Assembly (NCBI RefSeq): GCF_001411805.1
Contig: NZ_CP007213.1
Location: 2,976,001 to 3,040,000 of the forward strand
Direction of reading: 5' to 3'
Source: Burkholderia plantarii
GTDB taxonomy: Bacteria; Pseudomonadota; Gammaproteobacteria; Burkholderiales; Burkholderiaceae
Length of the DNA stretch: 64,000 bases
In this document: one piece after another, positions 48,109 through 58,700 of the stretch
How the letters are laid out: every line of letters begins with the position of its first letter
How positions within the stretch are numbered: the first letter of the stretch is position 1
The notes under the pieces: generated by a model
Seen by the model: the letters and a program-made list of their open reading frames with translations, nothing else
Databases searched by the model: none
What the model was told of the DNA's origin: nothing
Position numbers and translations under genes: made by a program

Positions 48109-48411
48109 GAGTCCTCGTTCGTCGGAACGCGGTGACTGCCTCGCTTGTTGCGCCGGAAAGGTCCGCGGCCGGCCGGCGGTGCGTGCATAGACGGATGACG
48201 CGTATGGGCGTGGAAGCGCCGCGCCGCAAGCCGGACACGAGCCGCCGCGACGCGCAGCGCAAGGTCTGACCAGCCGGCCAACTCGCGCGGCCGGCATGAT
48301 GCGGCGCACGAACCGGCGGCATGCGCCGCGCTCCCCCGTTCGGGCCTCGCGACGAGATCCGTATACTGTGCGCTGGCTCCACTCCGATCCCGCTCGCCCG
48401 ATCCCCCCGAC

Positions 48412-48870
48412 ATGCGCGTTGGCCGCCCCGTTCCCGCCCTGCCTCAACCCGTCTGCGACTATTGCGGCGCGAAAGCGCAACTCGCGCGCTTCGGCGACGC
48501 CGCCTATCCGTATCGCGACGAGCACGGCGAGCTGTGGATCTGCCCGCCCTGCGACGCCTGGATCGGCGTGTTCCCGCGCAGCCGCCGCCACGTGCCGCTC
48601 GGCCGCCTCGCCAACGCCGAACTGCGGCAGGCGAAGTCGGACCTGCACGCGGCGCTCGAACCGCTCGTCGCCGCCAAGGTGCGCCGCGACGGCTGCAACG
48701 CGTTCGAGGCCCGCGCGCGCGGCATCCGCTGGCTCGCCATCCAGCTCGGCCTCGATCCGGCCAGCTCGATCCACAGCTTCGACGCCGGATCCTGCCGCGC
48801 GGCGATCGCGCTGGTCGCGGAATTCCTCGCGAACCGGCAACGCGGCGAGACGCCCGATCCGGCAGGCTGA
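48412..48870 (+). CDS. Zinc-finger-containing protein (DUF3268-like)
   Basis: 152 residues. CDYCGAKAQL and ICPPCDAWIGV give a C-x2-C ... C-x2-C set for one zinc. The segment YRDEHGELWICPPCDAWIGV and the following LGRLANAELRQAKSDLHAAL helix resemble the small zinc-finger family often found in phages and plasmids. No ribosome-binding site is evident. Function unknown. Confidence 0.72.
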   Translation: MRVGRPVPALPQPVCDYCGAKAQLARFGDAAYPYRDEHGELWICPPCDAWIGVFPRSRRHVPLGRLANAELRQAKSDLHAALEPLVAAKVRRDGCNAFEARARGIRWLAIQLGLDPASSIHSFDAGSCRAAIALVAEFLANRQRGETPDPAG

Positions 48871-49195
48871 CGTACCGCCATCTCGGGCGCCCAGGCAGCC
48901 CCCAAAAAGCCGCCGACAATCCCATCTTTCAGGCACGCAGCTTGCTGCATGACGCAGTCGTCGGCGCGCGGCACCGACTCCCGCGGCCCGCCGCGCCTGC
49001 CTCGCACCGATCGATCCGGCGTTTTCGATGCATCGCACCATCGTCGCGTCCTCACCGACTTGCCGCTTCGTCGCCGCCGCGACCGCCGCCCGTGCAACCG
49101 CATCTTTGCTGCGCGCGGCCGTTTTTTTGCGGGCCGTTTACGCGCATCCGCGTAACGTGGGGGCGTGTTCGTTACCGCGGCTCGCCGCTTCCGTC
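48871..49195. other. Gap with a small dyad
   Basis: 325 bp with no supported gene. A perfect inverted repeat TTACGCG-CATC-CGCGTAA lies at 49138-49155, about 40 bp before the next start, preceded by a T7 run at 49122-49128. It could be an operator. Confidence 0.4.
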
Positions 49196-49582
49196 ATGCC
49201 CGTCCATCGCACCGCCACCTCGTCCTCCCCGTCCGCCTCCGCCGCGCCGGCCCTGCGCGCGCCGCTCCCGGCCGTCGCCATCGGCCCGACGCGCGCCGCC
49301 CGGCCCGCGTCGAAGCCGGCCATGGCCGCCGCCCGCGACGGCGCGCCCCGCGTGCTGCTGCCCGTCACGCTCGAAGGCACCGCCGACTACCTCGGTAGGC
49401 AGCGGCGCGCGCTGCTGCGCTCGCCGATCGGCGTCTACGTCTCGCATATCGACGCGCATCGCGACCGGATGGCCGTCTGGTTCGACCTCGCCCGCGCCGA
49501 TTTGAACTTCGCGATCCACACGCTGCTGACCACGGTGCCCGATGCGACGCTCGGTTGCTTGCGCAAACGCGCGCCTTATTGA
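49196..49582 (+). CDS. Hypothetical protein
   Basis: 128 residues. The first about 55 are Ala/Pro/Ser-rich and likely disordered. The rest (RVLLPVTLEGTADYLGRQRR, GVYVSHIDAHRDRMAVWFDL, NFAIHTLLTTVPDATLG) looks like a small folded domain. A longer frame begins at 49028 and the true start is uncertain. It lies 215 bp upstream of otsA in the same direction. No function assigned. Confidence 0.55.
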   Translation: MPVHRTATSSSPSASAAPALRAPLPAVAIGPTRAARPASKPAMAAARDGAPRVLLPVTLEGTADYLGRQRRALLRSPIGVYVSHIDAHRDRMAVWFDLARADLNFAIHTLLTTVPDATLGCLRKRAPY

Positions 49583-49797
49583 TGGTGTACGCTGAGCCCA
49601 TCCGTCGTCCGCTCGCGGCGCGATGCATCGTGTGTCACGCCGTGCCAGCGTAACGGCACACCCCGCGGCCGTCACCGTCGTGCCGGCCCCCGCGTCGCCG
49701 GCCGCTCCGCCCGACCCGCCTCATCCGGCCCGCCCGCGCGACGTGTTCCGCGGGCCGGTCGCGCCATCATTCGCCATCGCTATCAGGAGGTATACCT

Positions 49798-51204
<1,407 letters not shown>

Positions 51205-51782
51205 CGGCGTAACGACGCCGCGATCAGGCGCGGCGGCGAGTGGCCGCCGTGCGGGTCGCGGCTCCCTCCGGAGCCGGTTTGCCCGTGCCTGTTCCGTGTC
51301 GCTCGCGGGGCCGGGTGCGCGTTCTCCTTGCCTCCCCTGTCGCGCCCGCGTCGCGTCCGCGCCTCTCGTTTCCTCCCCCGCTTTCGTTGCGCTTGCCTCG
51401 CCCGCCGTCGGTCCGCTGGTGTAGCGGCCGGGAGCGCATGGCCTGGTTCGCCCTGCGTGGCGCGGCCGGATGACCGCCGATCGTGCCTGCCGCATTGCAT
51501 CGCATTGCATCGCATCGGCGAGCGCGGCCTGCGATCGACGGCTCCGTTATCGGCAACATCCGCGCATCGGACCGTTACGGGGTCGTCATGCGTGTTACGT
51601 AGCACGGCCGGAACATCGGGCCGCCGCCGTTGACGATTTGCCATGGAATCCGCATCTTTCACCGGATATCACGTCTCGGAAAGCAGGAAATTCGACAAAT
51701 CGCGGCATCCTTGACGCGTGATCAGCATGGCTCGACTTTTGCAGCTTGTCCCTCGGGAAAATCTCTTTTCTGCGAGGACGCC
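51205..51782. other. Gap between otsA and the collagen-like lipoprotein gene
   Basis: 578 bp without a supported gene. It holds a hairpin right after otsA (CGGCGT-AACG-ACGCCG at 51205-51220), two tandem copies of CGCATTGCAT at 51491-51510 and a near-palindrome centred on TACGTA near 51595. The last 100 bp are AT-richer, as expected for a promoter. Confidence 0.5.
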
Positions 51783-53900
51783 ATGCACACGCTACTCAAC
51801 AAAACCGCGATCGCAGTCGGCATATCGTCGATGCTCGCCCTGCAAGGCTGCGGCGGCAGCGACGCGCTGACGACGCCGAGCGGCGGCAACCTCGGCGTGC
51901 AGTCGACGTCGGGATCCACCTCGGGCACGACTTCCGGCACGACGTCGGGCGGAACTTCGGGCGGAACTTCAGGCGGGTCGTCGGGAGGGTCGTCAGGCAC
52001 TTCCGGCACCTCTGGTACTTCCGGTACTTCGGGCACCTCCGGTACTTCCGGTACTTCCGGTACTTCCGGTACTTCCGGTACTTCCGGTACTTCCGGTACT
52101 TCCGGTACTTCCGGTACTTCCGGTACTTCCGGTACTTCCGGTACTTCCGGTACTTCCGGTACTTCCGGTACTTCCGGCACGTCGGGCACCTCCGGTACTT
52201 CGGGCACGTCTGGCACCTCCGGCACATCGGGAACTTCCGGTACCTCGGGCACTTCCGGCACCTCGGGCACCTCGGGCACCTCGGGCACCTCGGGCACCTC
52301 GGGCACCTCGGGCACCTCGGGCACCTCGGGCACCTCGGGCACCTCGGGCACCTCGGGTACCTCGGGCACCTCGGGCACCTCGGGCACCTCGGGTACCTCG
52401 GGTACCTCGGGTACCTCCGGGACTTCAGGCACCTCCGGTACTTCGGGCACGTCGGGCACGTCGGGCACTTCCGGCACCTCGGGTACTTCCGGTACTTCGG
52501 GTACTTCCGGTACTTCGGGCACCTCCGGTACTTCGGGCACGTCTGGCACGTCTGGCACGTCTGGCACCTCCGGCACGTCGGGCACCTCGGGTACCTCCGG
52601 GACTTCAGGCACCTCGGGTACTTCAGGCACCTCCGGCACCGCCAGCAACCCGCTCGGCACGCTCGTCACCCAGCTCGGCAACGTCGTCACCGCGACCGGC
52701 CAGACCGTCGTCGACGGCGGCCAGGCCGTGGAAGCCAGCTCGCTGCCGCTCGCCGCCGGCACGACGGCCAACGTCGGCAGCGCCGTGTCGAGCCTCGGCA
52801 GCGGCGTCGTCTCGCTCGGCAACGGGCTCGCGGCCGGCCTCGGCCAGATCGGCACGTCGGCGAACCCGCTCGGCCCGACGCTGGGCTCGGCCGCCAACCT
52901 CGTGTCGGACGCCGCGACCGCGGTCCAGTCGCTCGGCAACGGGGTGGCCCAGCTCGGCGGCGGCCCGCTCGCGCCGCTCGCGCCCGTCACGCAAACGCTC
53001 GGCTCGGTCGTCAGCTCGGTGGGCAGCGTGGTCGGCAGCGTCGGCACCGGCCTCGGCACCACGCTTTCGAGCACGCCGGTGCAACAGATCGAGACGCAGG
53101 TCAGCTCGCTGATCAACCCGATCACCAACGCCGTCTCCAGCGTGACCCAGACGGTGGGCACGGCCACCGGCCTTGGCGCCCCCGTCAACAGCCTGCTCGG
53201 CACGCTCGGCGCGGGCCTCGGCAGCGCCGGCACGGCGGTGGCCAGCGCCAGCGACAACCCGGTCGGCAAGGATCTCGGCAACGTGGTCACGCAGCTCGGC
53301 AACACGGTTACCAACACGGGCGGCCTGCTGACGGGCTCGACCACCAATCCGCTCTCGCCGCTGCTGAACCTGACCGGCTCGCTCGGCCTGAACCTCGGCC
53401 TCGGCGCCACGATCGGCGGCAGCAGCAGCGGCACCAGCGGCAGCAGTTCGTCGGGCTCGACCTCGGGCGCGGTCCCGGTGGCCGGCCTCGGCGCCCTGCT
53501 CACGCCGGTCACGAACCTGCTCGGCGGCCTGTCGGGCAGCGCCGGCGGCTCGGCCAGCGGCGGCGCGTCGGCGGGCCTCGGCGGCCTGCTCTCGCCGGTC
53601 ACGAACCTGGTCGGCTCGCTGACAGGCGGCGTGCAGGGCTCGCTCGGCGGCACCAGCGGCGCGGCGGCCGGCGTGGGCGGCACGCTGACGGGCGCCGTCA
53701 CGGGCGCGGCCGGTACCGTTGCGGGCGCAACCGGTTCGGCCACCACCACGGCCACCGGTGCGGTGACAGGCACGGCCGCCGGCGCCACCGGCACGCTGGC
53801 CGGCACCACCACGGCCTCGGGCAGTGCCTCCACGGGCCTGCTCTCGCCGGTGACGAACCTGGTGGGCGGCCTGCTCGGCGGACTCGGCGGCAAGAAGTAG
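51783..53900 (+). CDS. Collagen-like lipoprotein with 71 Gly-Thr-Ser triplets
   Basis: 705 residues. A lipoprotein signal ends at LALQGC-GGSD (Cys near 23). After a Gly/Ser/Thr linker, residues 72-284 are 71 uninterrupted Gly-Thr-Ser triplets, the Gly-X-Y periodicity of collagen. The C-terminal about 420 residues are Gly/Val/Leu/Thr-rich with recurring NPLG, TQLGNVV and SPVTNLVG(G/S)L segments, like spaced hydrophobic repeats of a surface protein. Burkholderia species are known to carry collagen-like (Bucl) surface proteins with such triplets. GAGG precedes the start. Likely surface-exposed; partner unknown. Confidence 0.85.
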   Translation: MHTLLNKTAIAVGISSMLALQGCGGSDALTTPSGGNLGVQSTSGSTSGTTSGTTSGGTSGGTSGGSSGGSSGTSGTSGTSGTSGTSGTSGTSGTSGTSGTSGTSGTSGTSGTSGTSGTSGTSGTSGTSGTSGTSGTSGTSGTSGTSGTSGTSGTSGTSGTSGTSGTSGTSGTSGTSGTSGTSGTSGTSGTSGTSGTSGTSGTSGTSGTSGTSGTSGTSGTSGTSGTSGTSGTSGTSGTSGTSGTSGTSGTSGTSGTSGTSGTSGTSGTSGTSGTSGTSGTSGTSGTASNPLGTLVTQLGNVVTATGQTVVDGGQAVEASSLPLAAGTTANVGSAVSSLGSGVVSLGNGLAAGLGQIGTSANPLGPTLGSAANLVSDAATAVQSLGNGVAQLGGGPLAPLAPVTQTLGSVVSSVGSVVGSVGTGLGTTLSSTPVQQIETQVSSLINPITNAVSSVTQTVGTATGLGAPVNSLLGTLGAGLGSAGTAVASASDNPVGKDLGNVVTQLGNTVTNTGGLLTGSTTNPLSPLLNLTGSLGLNLGLGATIGGSSSGTSGSSSSGSTSGAVPVAGLGALLTPVTNLLGGLSGSAGGSASGGASAGLGGLLSPVTNLVGSLTGGVQGSLGGTSGAAAGVGGTLTGAVTGAAGTVAGATGSATTTATGAVTGTAAGATGTLAGTTTASGSASTGLLSPVTNLVGGLLGGLGGKK
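51996..52634 (+). repeat. 71 tandem 9-bp repeats inside the collagen-like gene
   Basis: Each 9-bp unit encodes Gly-Thr-Ser. Long blocks of identical units alternate: GGTACTTCC dominates about 52027-52170, GGCACCTCG about 52255-52380, and mixed types elsewhere, as expected from recent slippage expansions. All six frames stay open through the array, which is a by-product of the unit. Confidence 0.95.
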
Positions 53901-53988
53901 CGCAACCGCCGCGCGGCACCCGGCGGCCGGACACCTACACCAACAGCCCGGCCGCCGCATCGCAAGATGTCATATCACGAGGCATGAC

Positions 53989-55257
53989 ATGAACTCCACC
54001 ATCGACGGCGTCGCCGACGCCCGGGCCCGGCCGCCCCGTTCCGCCACCCCGTTCGGCGTCGGCCTGGCCGGCATCGCCGCCGCGCTCGCCACGCTCTGGT
54101 TCTCGCGCGACGGCACCTTGCTGAGCGGCGCCGGCCGCGGCTTCGCCGCCTGCTTCGCGATCATCGCCGTCGTCGCCGCCTATGAGCTGTTCGTCGCGCG
54201 CGCGTATCTGCGCCCGAGCGCCGGCATCGCCGACGACGCGCTGCGCCCGCTCAGCTTCGCGCGCGTCGCGCTGCGGCTGGCGGCACTCGGCTCGATCTAT
54301 GCCGGCATCGCGTTCATCTACTGGCTGCTGCCCGAGTATCACGGCGATTTCTACCGGCCGTTCTGGCAGCTCTGCGCGATGCTCGCGCCGTACTTCGCGG
54401 TGGCCACGCCGCTTTATTTCGCGTGGATGGACACGCGCCAGCGCGAGGTCGACGACGCCTACCTGGCGTGGGCGCGCTTCGTGTTCCGCCAGCAGCGCCC
54501 GGACAGCTGGGCGCCGGTGCGCGAGCTGCTGGCGGGCTGGGCCGTGAAGGCGTTCTTCCTGCCGCTGATGTTCGTCTACGTCTCGACCAACGCCGACCAC
54601 CTGAGCGCCTCGCTGCTGGCGATGCAGGCCGCGCCGCAATCGCTCGCCACGTTCCGCTTCCTCTACGAGCTGGCGTTCACGATGGACCTGCTGTTCGGCT
54701 CGGTGGGCTATCTCTGCACGTTCCGGATCCTCGACAGCCACGTGCGCACCGTGGAGCCGACCACGCTCGGCTGGCTCGTCGCGCTGCTCTGCTACCAGCC
54801 GTTCTGGTCGCTGATGTCGGATCACTACATCCGCTACGAAGGCACGCTGTTCTGGGACAACTGGCTCGCCCACGTCCCGGCGATCCAGTTCGCGTGGGGC
54901 GCGGTGATCATCGCGCTGGTGCTCTGCTACGCGATGTCGACGATCTCGTTCGGGCTGCGGTTCTCGAACCTGACGAACCGCGGCATCATCACGTCCGGTC
55001 CGTACCGCTTCACGAAGCACCCCGCCTACCTGACCAAGAACCTCTCGTACTGGATGATCTCGGTGCCGTTCGTCGGCGCGCTCGGCTGGCAGGTGGCGGT
55101 GGCGCACTGCGCGGCGCTGCTCGCCGTGAACGGCATCTACTTCCTGCGCGCGAAGACCGAGGAGCGCCACCTGATGCGCGACCCCGACTATCGCGCCTAC
55201 GCCGACTGGATCGCGCAGCACGGGTTGCTCGCGCGCCTGCGGCGGCTGGGCGGCTGA
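53989..55257 (+). CDS. Polytopic membrane protein with ICMT/phospholipid-methyltransferase-like C-terminus
   Basis: 422 residues, about 9 membrane spans. The last about 100 residues have the signature of isoprenylcysteine-carboxyl-methyltransferase-like proteins: NRGIITSGPYRFTKHPAYL, and near the end YFLRAKTEERHLMRDPDYRAY. The N-terminal two thirds are an unusual membrane extension. Such proteins probably use S-adenosylmethionine to methylate a lipid or lipophilic compound. It starts 88 bp after the collagen-like gene; a shared role is possible but unproven. Confidence 0.78.
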   Translation: MNSTIDGVADARARPPRSATPFGVGLAGIAAALATLWFSRDGTLLSGAGRGFAACFAIIAVVAAYELFVARAYLRPSAGIADDALRPLSFARVALRLAALGSIYAGIAFIYWLLPEYHGDFYRPFWQLCAMLAPYFAVATPLYFAWMDTRQREVDDAYLAWARFVFRQQRPDSWAPVRELLAGWAVKAFFLPLMFVYVSTNADHLSASLLAMQAAPQSLATFRFLYELAFTMDLLFGSVGYLCTFRILDSHVRTVEPTTLGWLVALLCYQPFWSLMSDHYIRYEGTLFWDNWLAHVPAIQFAWGAVIIALVLCYAMSTISFGLRFSNLTNRGIITSGPYRFTKHPAYLTKNLSYWMISVPFVGALGWQVAVAHCAALLAVNGIYFLRAKTEERHLMRDPDYRAYADWIAQHGLLARLRRLGG

Positions 55258-55781
55258 CCGGCCGCTCACGCGACGGCCCGCTCCGCGCGGGCCGTCGATC
55301 CGCGGGCGGCCGCCCGCGTTTTCCTCCCCCATTCACGGCGCGGCGCGCCACCCCGCCGCCGCGTCGACGCGCCTCGCTTCGCGCGACCGCCTCCGTCCGC
55401 TCCCCGTCCGGTTTCCTCATCATTGACTGATGTAAATCAATTGCGACATCAATCAATCTCGAATTTCGCTTCTTCATCCGCGACGCATTTCATCAAGTCC
55501 TCACCCCTCGAAAAATCGAATAAAAATCCGCACGCCAATTCATTCATCGGCATGTCGCCATATACAAAAAAACATGTCGAAACACGCTCGCGGCGTCACG
55601 CCAATTTCACGGATTGTCTATCTATCCCGGCACAATCTGGCGAATTGATCAAACTTTGATATATCTCCCGTCTTGTTGCGGAGCACAACGCCGAGCCGTC
55701 GGCGCTCGTTATATCGTCGAATTCGCATTAACCGAAACCAACAAGCGAAGTCTGGCAAACGTACCCGCATACGAGGTTTTC
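55258..55781 (+). promoter_or_regulatory. nar operon promoter region and long leader
   Basis: 524 bp, AT-rich after 55430, with no supported gene. An Fnr site lies at 55427-55440; if it works at the usual -41.5 position, transcription starts near 55475 and the narG leader is about 300 nt long. Confidence 0.5.
55427..55440 (+). promoter_or_regulatory. Fnr/Anr binding site before narG
   Basis: CTGAT-GTAA-ATCAA: one mismatch from the consensus TTGAT-N4-ATCAA. It is the best such site noticed in the window and stands before the one anaerobic operon. Confidence 0.75.
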
Positions 55782-58700
55782 ATGAGTCATTTCGTCGATC
55801 GCCTGCGGTATTTCACCGCAACTCGACAACCGTTCTCCCAGGGCCACGGCACATCGACCGACGAGGACCGGACCTGGGAGGACGGCTACCGCAAGCGCTG
55901 GCAGCACGACCGGATCGTCCGCTCGACGCACGGCGTGAACTGCACCGGCTCCTGTTCGTGGAAGGTCTACGTGAAGGGCGGCATCGTGACCTGGGAAACC
56001 CAGCAGACCGACTACCCGCGCACGCGTCCCGACATGCCGAACCACGAGCCGCGCGGCTGCGCGCGCGGCGCCTCCTACTCCTGGTATCTCTACAGCGCGA
56101 ATCGCCTCAAGTACCCGCTGGTGCGCGGCGTGCTCATGAAGCTGTGGCGCGAGAAGCGCGCGACGCTCGCGCCCGTCGAGGCATGGCGCGCGATCGTCGA
56201 GGACCCGCAGGCGCGGCGCGCCTACCAGGCCCGCCGCGGGCTCGGCGGCTTCGTGCGCGCGGGCTGGAGCGAGATCGAGGAACTCGTCGCGGCCGCCAAC
56301 GTCGACACGGCGAGCCGCCACGGCCCCGACCGCATCGCCGGCTTCTCGCCGATCCCGGCGATGTCGATGGTGTCGTACGCGGCCGGTTCGCGCTACCTGT
56401 CGCTGCTGGGCGGCGTGTGCCTGAGCTTCTACGACTGGTATTGCGACCTGCCGCCCGCCTCGCCGCAAACCTGGGGCGAGCAGACCGACGTGCCCGAATC
56501 GGCCGACTGGTACAACTCGACGTTCATCGTGATGTGGGGCTCCAACGTCCCGCAGACGCGCACGCCCGACGCGCACTTCCTGGTCGAGGCGCGCTATCGC
56601 GGCACCCAGGTCGTGTCGATCTTCCCCGACTACGCGGAAGGCGCGAAATTCGGCGATCTCTGGCTGCACCCGAAGCAGGGCACCGACGCGGCGCTCGCGC
56701 TCGCGATGGGCCACGTGATCCTCAAGGAATTCCACCTCGCCGGTCGCAGCGCCTATTTCCTCGACTACTGCCGGCGCTTCACCGACATGCCGTGCCTGGT
56801 GCGGCTGGTGCCGCATCGCGACGGCGGCTACGTGCCGGAGCGGCTCGCGCGCGCGAGCGACTTCGACGGCGCGCTCGGCGAGGCCGACCGCGCCGACTGG
56901 AAGTGCGTGATGATCGACGAGGCGAGCGGCGATTTCGTCGTGCCGAACGGCTCGATCGGCTTTCGCTGGGCCAGGGACGGCGAGGCCGACCGCGGCAAGT
57001 GGAACCTGCGCGAGCAAACCTCCGGCGGCGCCGCGTTCGCGCCGCGGCTGTCCTGCACGATCGACCACGACGACGTGGTGGACGTGCTGTTCCCCTACTT
57101 CGCCAACCAGCCGCACGCGCATTTCGCCCCCACCTCGCACGGCTCCACGCTGTCGCGCCGGATCGGCGCGCGGCGCGTGGCGACACCCGACGGCGAGATG
57201 CTCGTGACCACCGTCTACGACCTGTTCGTCGCCAACTACGGGCTCGACCAGGGCCTCGGCGGCCGCGACGTGGCCGCCAGCTACGACGACGACCTGCCCT
57301 ACACGCCGGCCTGGCAGGAAGCGATCACCGGCGTGCGGCGCGAGGATGCGATCGCGGTGGCCCGGCAGTTCGCCGCGAACGCGCACCAGACCGAAGGCAA
57401 GTCGATGGTGATCGTCGGCGCGGGGCTCAACCACTGGTTCCACATGGACATGTCGTACCGCGCGATCATCAACATGCTGGTGATGTGCGGCTGCATCGGC
57501 AAGTCGGGCGGGGGCTGGTCGCACTACGTCGGGCAGGAGAAGCTGCGGCCGCAGACCGGCTGGACCGCGCTAGCGTTCGCGCTCGACTGGTCGCGCCCGC
57601 CGCGCCAGATGAACGCCACCTCGTTCTTCTACGCGCACACCGATCAATGGCGCTACGACACCATGGACCCGCGCGCGCTGCTTTCGCCGCTGGTCGAGCG
57701 CGACGGCTTCGATGCCACGCCGATCGACTACAACGTGCGCGCCGAACGGATGGGCTGGCTGCCGTCGGCGCCGCAGCTCGCGGCCAACCCGCTGCACGTG
57801 GGCGCCACGCTCGGCGATGCGGCCCAGGCCGGCGCCGAACTCGCGCGGCAGCTCGCGGCGGGCACGCAGCGGCTCGCCTGCGAGGATCCCGACGCGCCCG
57901 CCAGCTTCCCGCGCAACCTGTTCGTCTGGCGCTCGAACCTGCTCGGCTCGGCCGGCAAGGGCCACGAGTATTTCCTCAAGCACCTGCTCGGCACCACGCA
58001 CGGCGTGCAGGGCGAGGACCTCGGCGCGACGGGCGGCACACGCCCGGGCGAGGTGAAGTGGCACGACGAGGCGCCGCGCGGCAAGCTCGACCTGCTCGTC
58101 ACGCTCGACTTCCGGATGTCCACCACCTGCCTCTACTCGGATGTCGTGCTGCCCACCGCGACCTGGTACGAGAAGGACGACATGAACACGTCCGACATGC
58201 ATCCGTTCATCCATCCGCTGTCGGCGGCCGTCGATCCGGCCTGGCAGGCCCGCAGCGACTGGGAGATCTTCAAGGGCATCGCGCGGCGCTTCTCCGAACT
58301 CTGCGAAGGCCACCTCGGCGTGGAGCGCGACGTGGTGCTCGCGCCGATCGCACACGATTCGCCGGGCGAGCTCGCGCAGCCGCACGACGTGCGCGACTGG
58401 AAGCGCGGCGAATGCGAACCGGTGCCGGGCCGCACGATGCCGGCCGTGACGGTGGTCGAACGCGACTATCCGGCCACGTTCCGGCGCTTCACCTCGCTCG
58501 GCCCGCTGATGGACCGGCTCGGCAACGGCGGCAAGGGCATCGGCTGGGACACGCGAGACGAGGTCGCGCTGCTCGGCGAACTGAACCGGCGCACCGCCGC
58601 CGCGCCGACGGCTTCCGCCACGGCCGCCGACGCCGACGCCGCGCGCGGCCGGCCGCGCATCGACACTGCGATCGACGCGGCCGAGGTGATCCTCTCGCTC

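Noticed and set aside
48949..49155. Short plus-strand frames between the zinc-finger gene and the next hypothetical gene
   Set aside because: No start signal, biased composition, and they end inside the probable promoter region.
51722..53965. 747-codon minus-strand frame opposite the collagen-like gene with Val-Pro-Glu repeats
   Set aside because: It mirrors the 9-bp array, which is open in all frames; it has no ribosome-binding site or signal and its flanks are not protein-like, while the plus strand has a lipoprotein signal.
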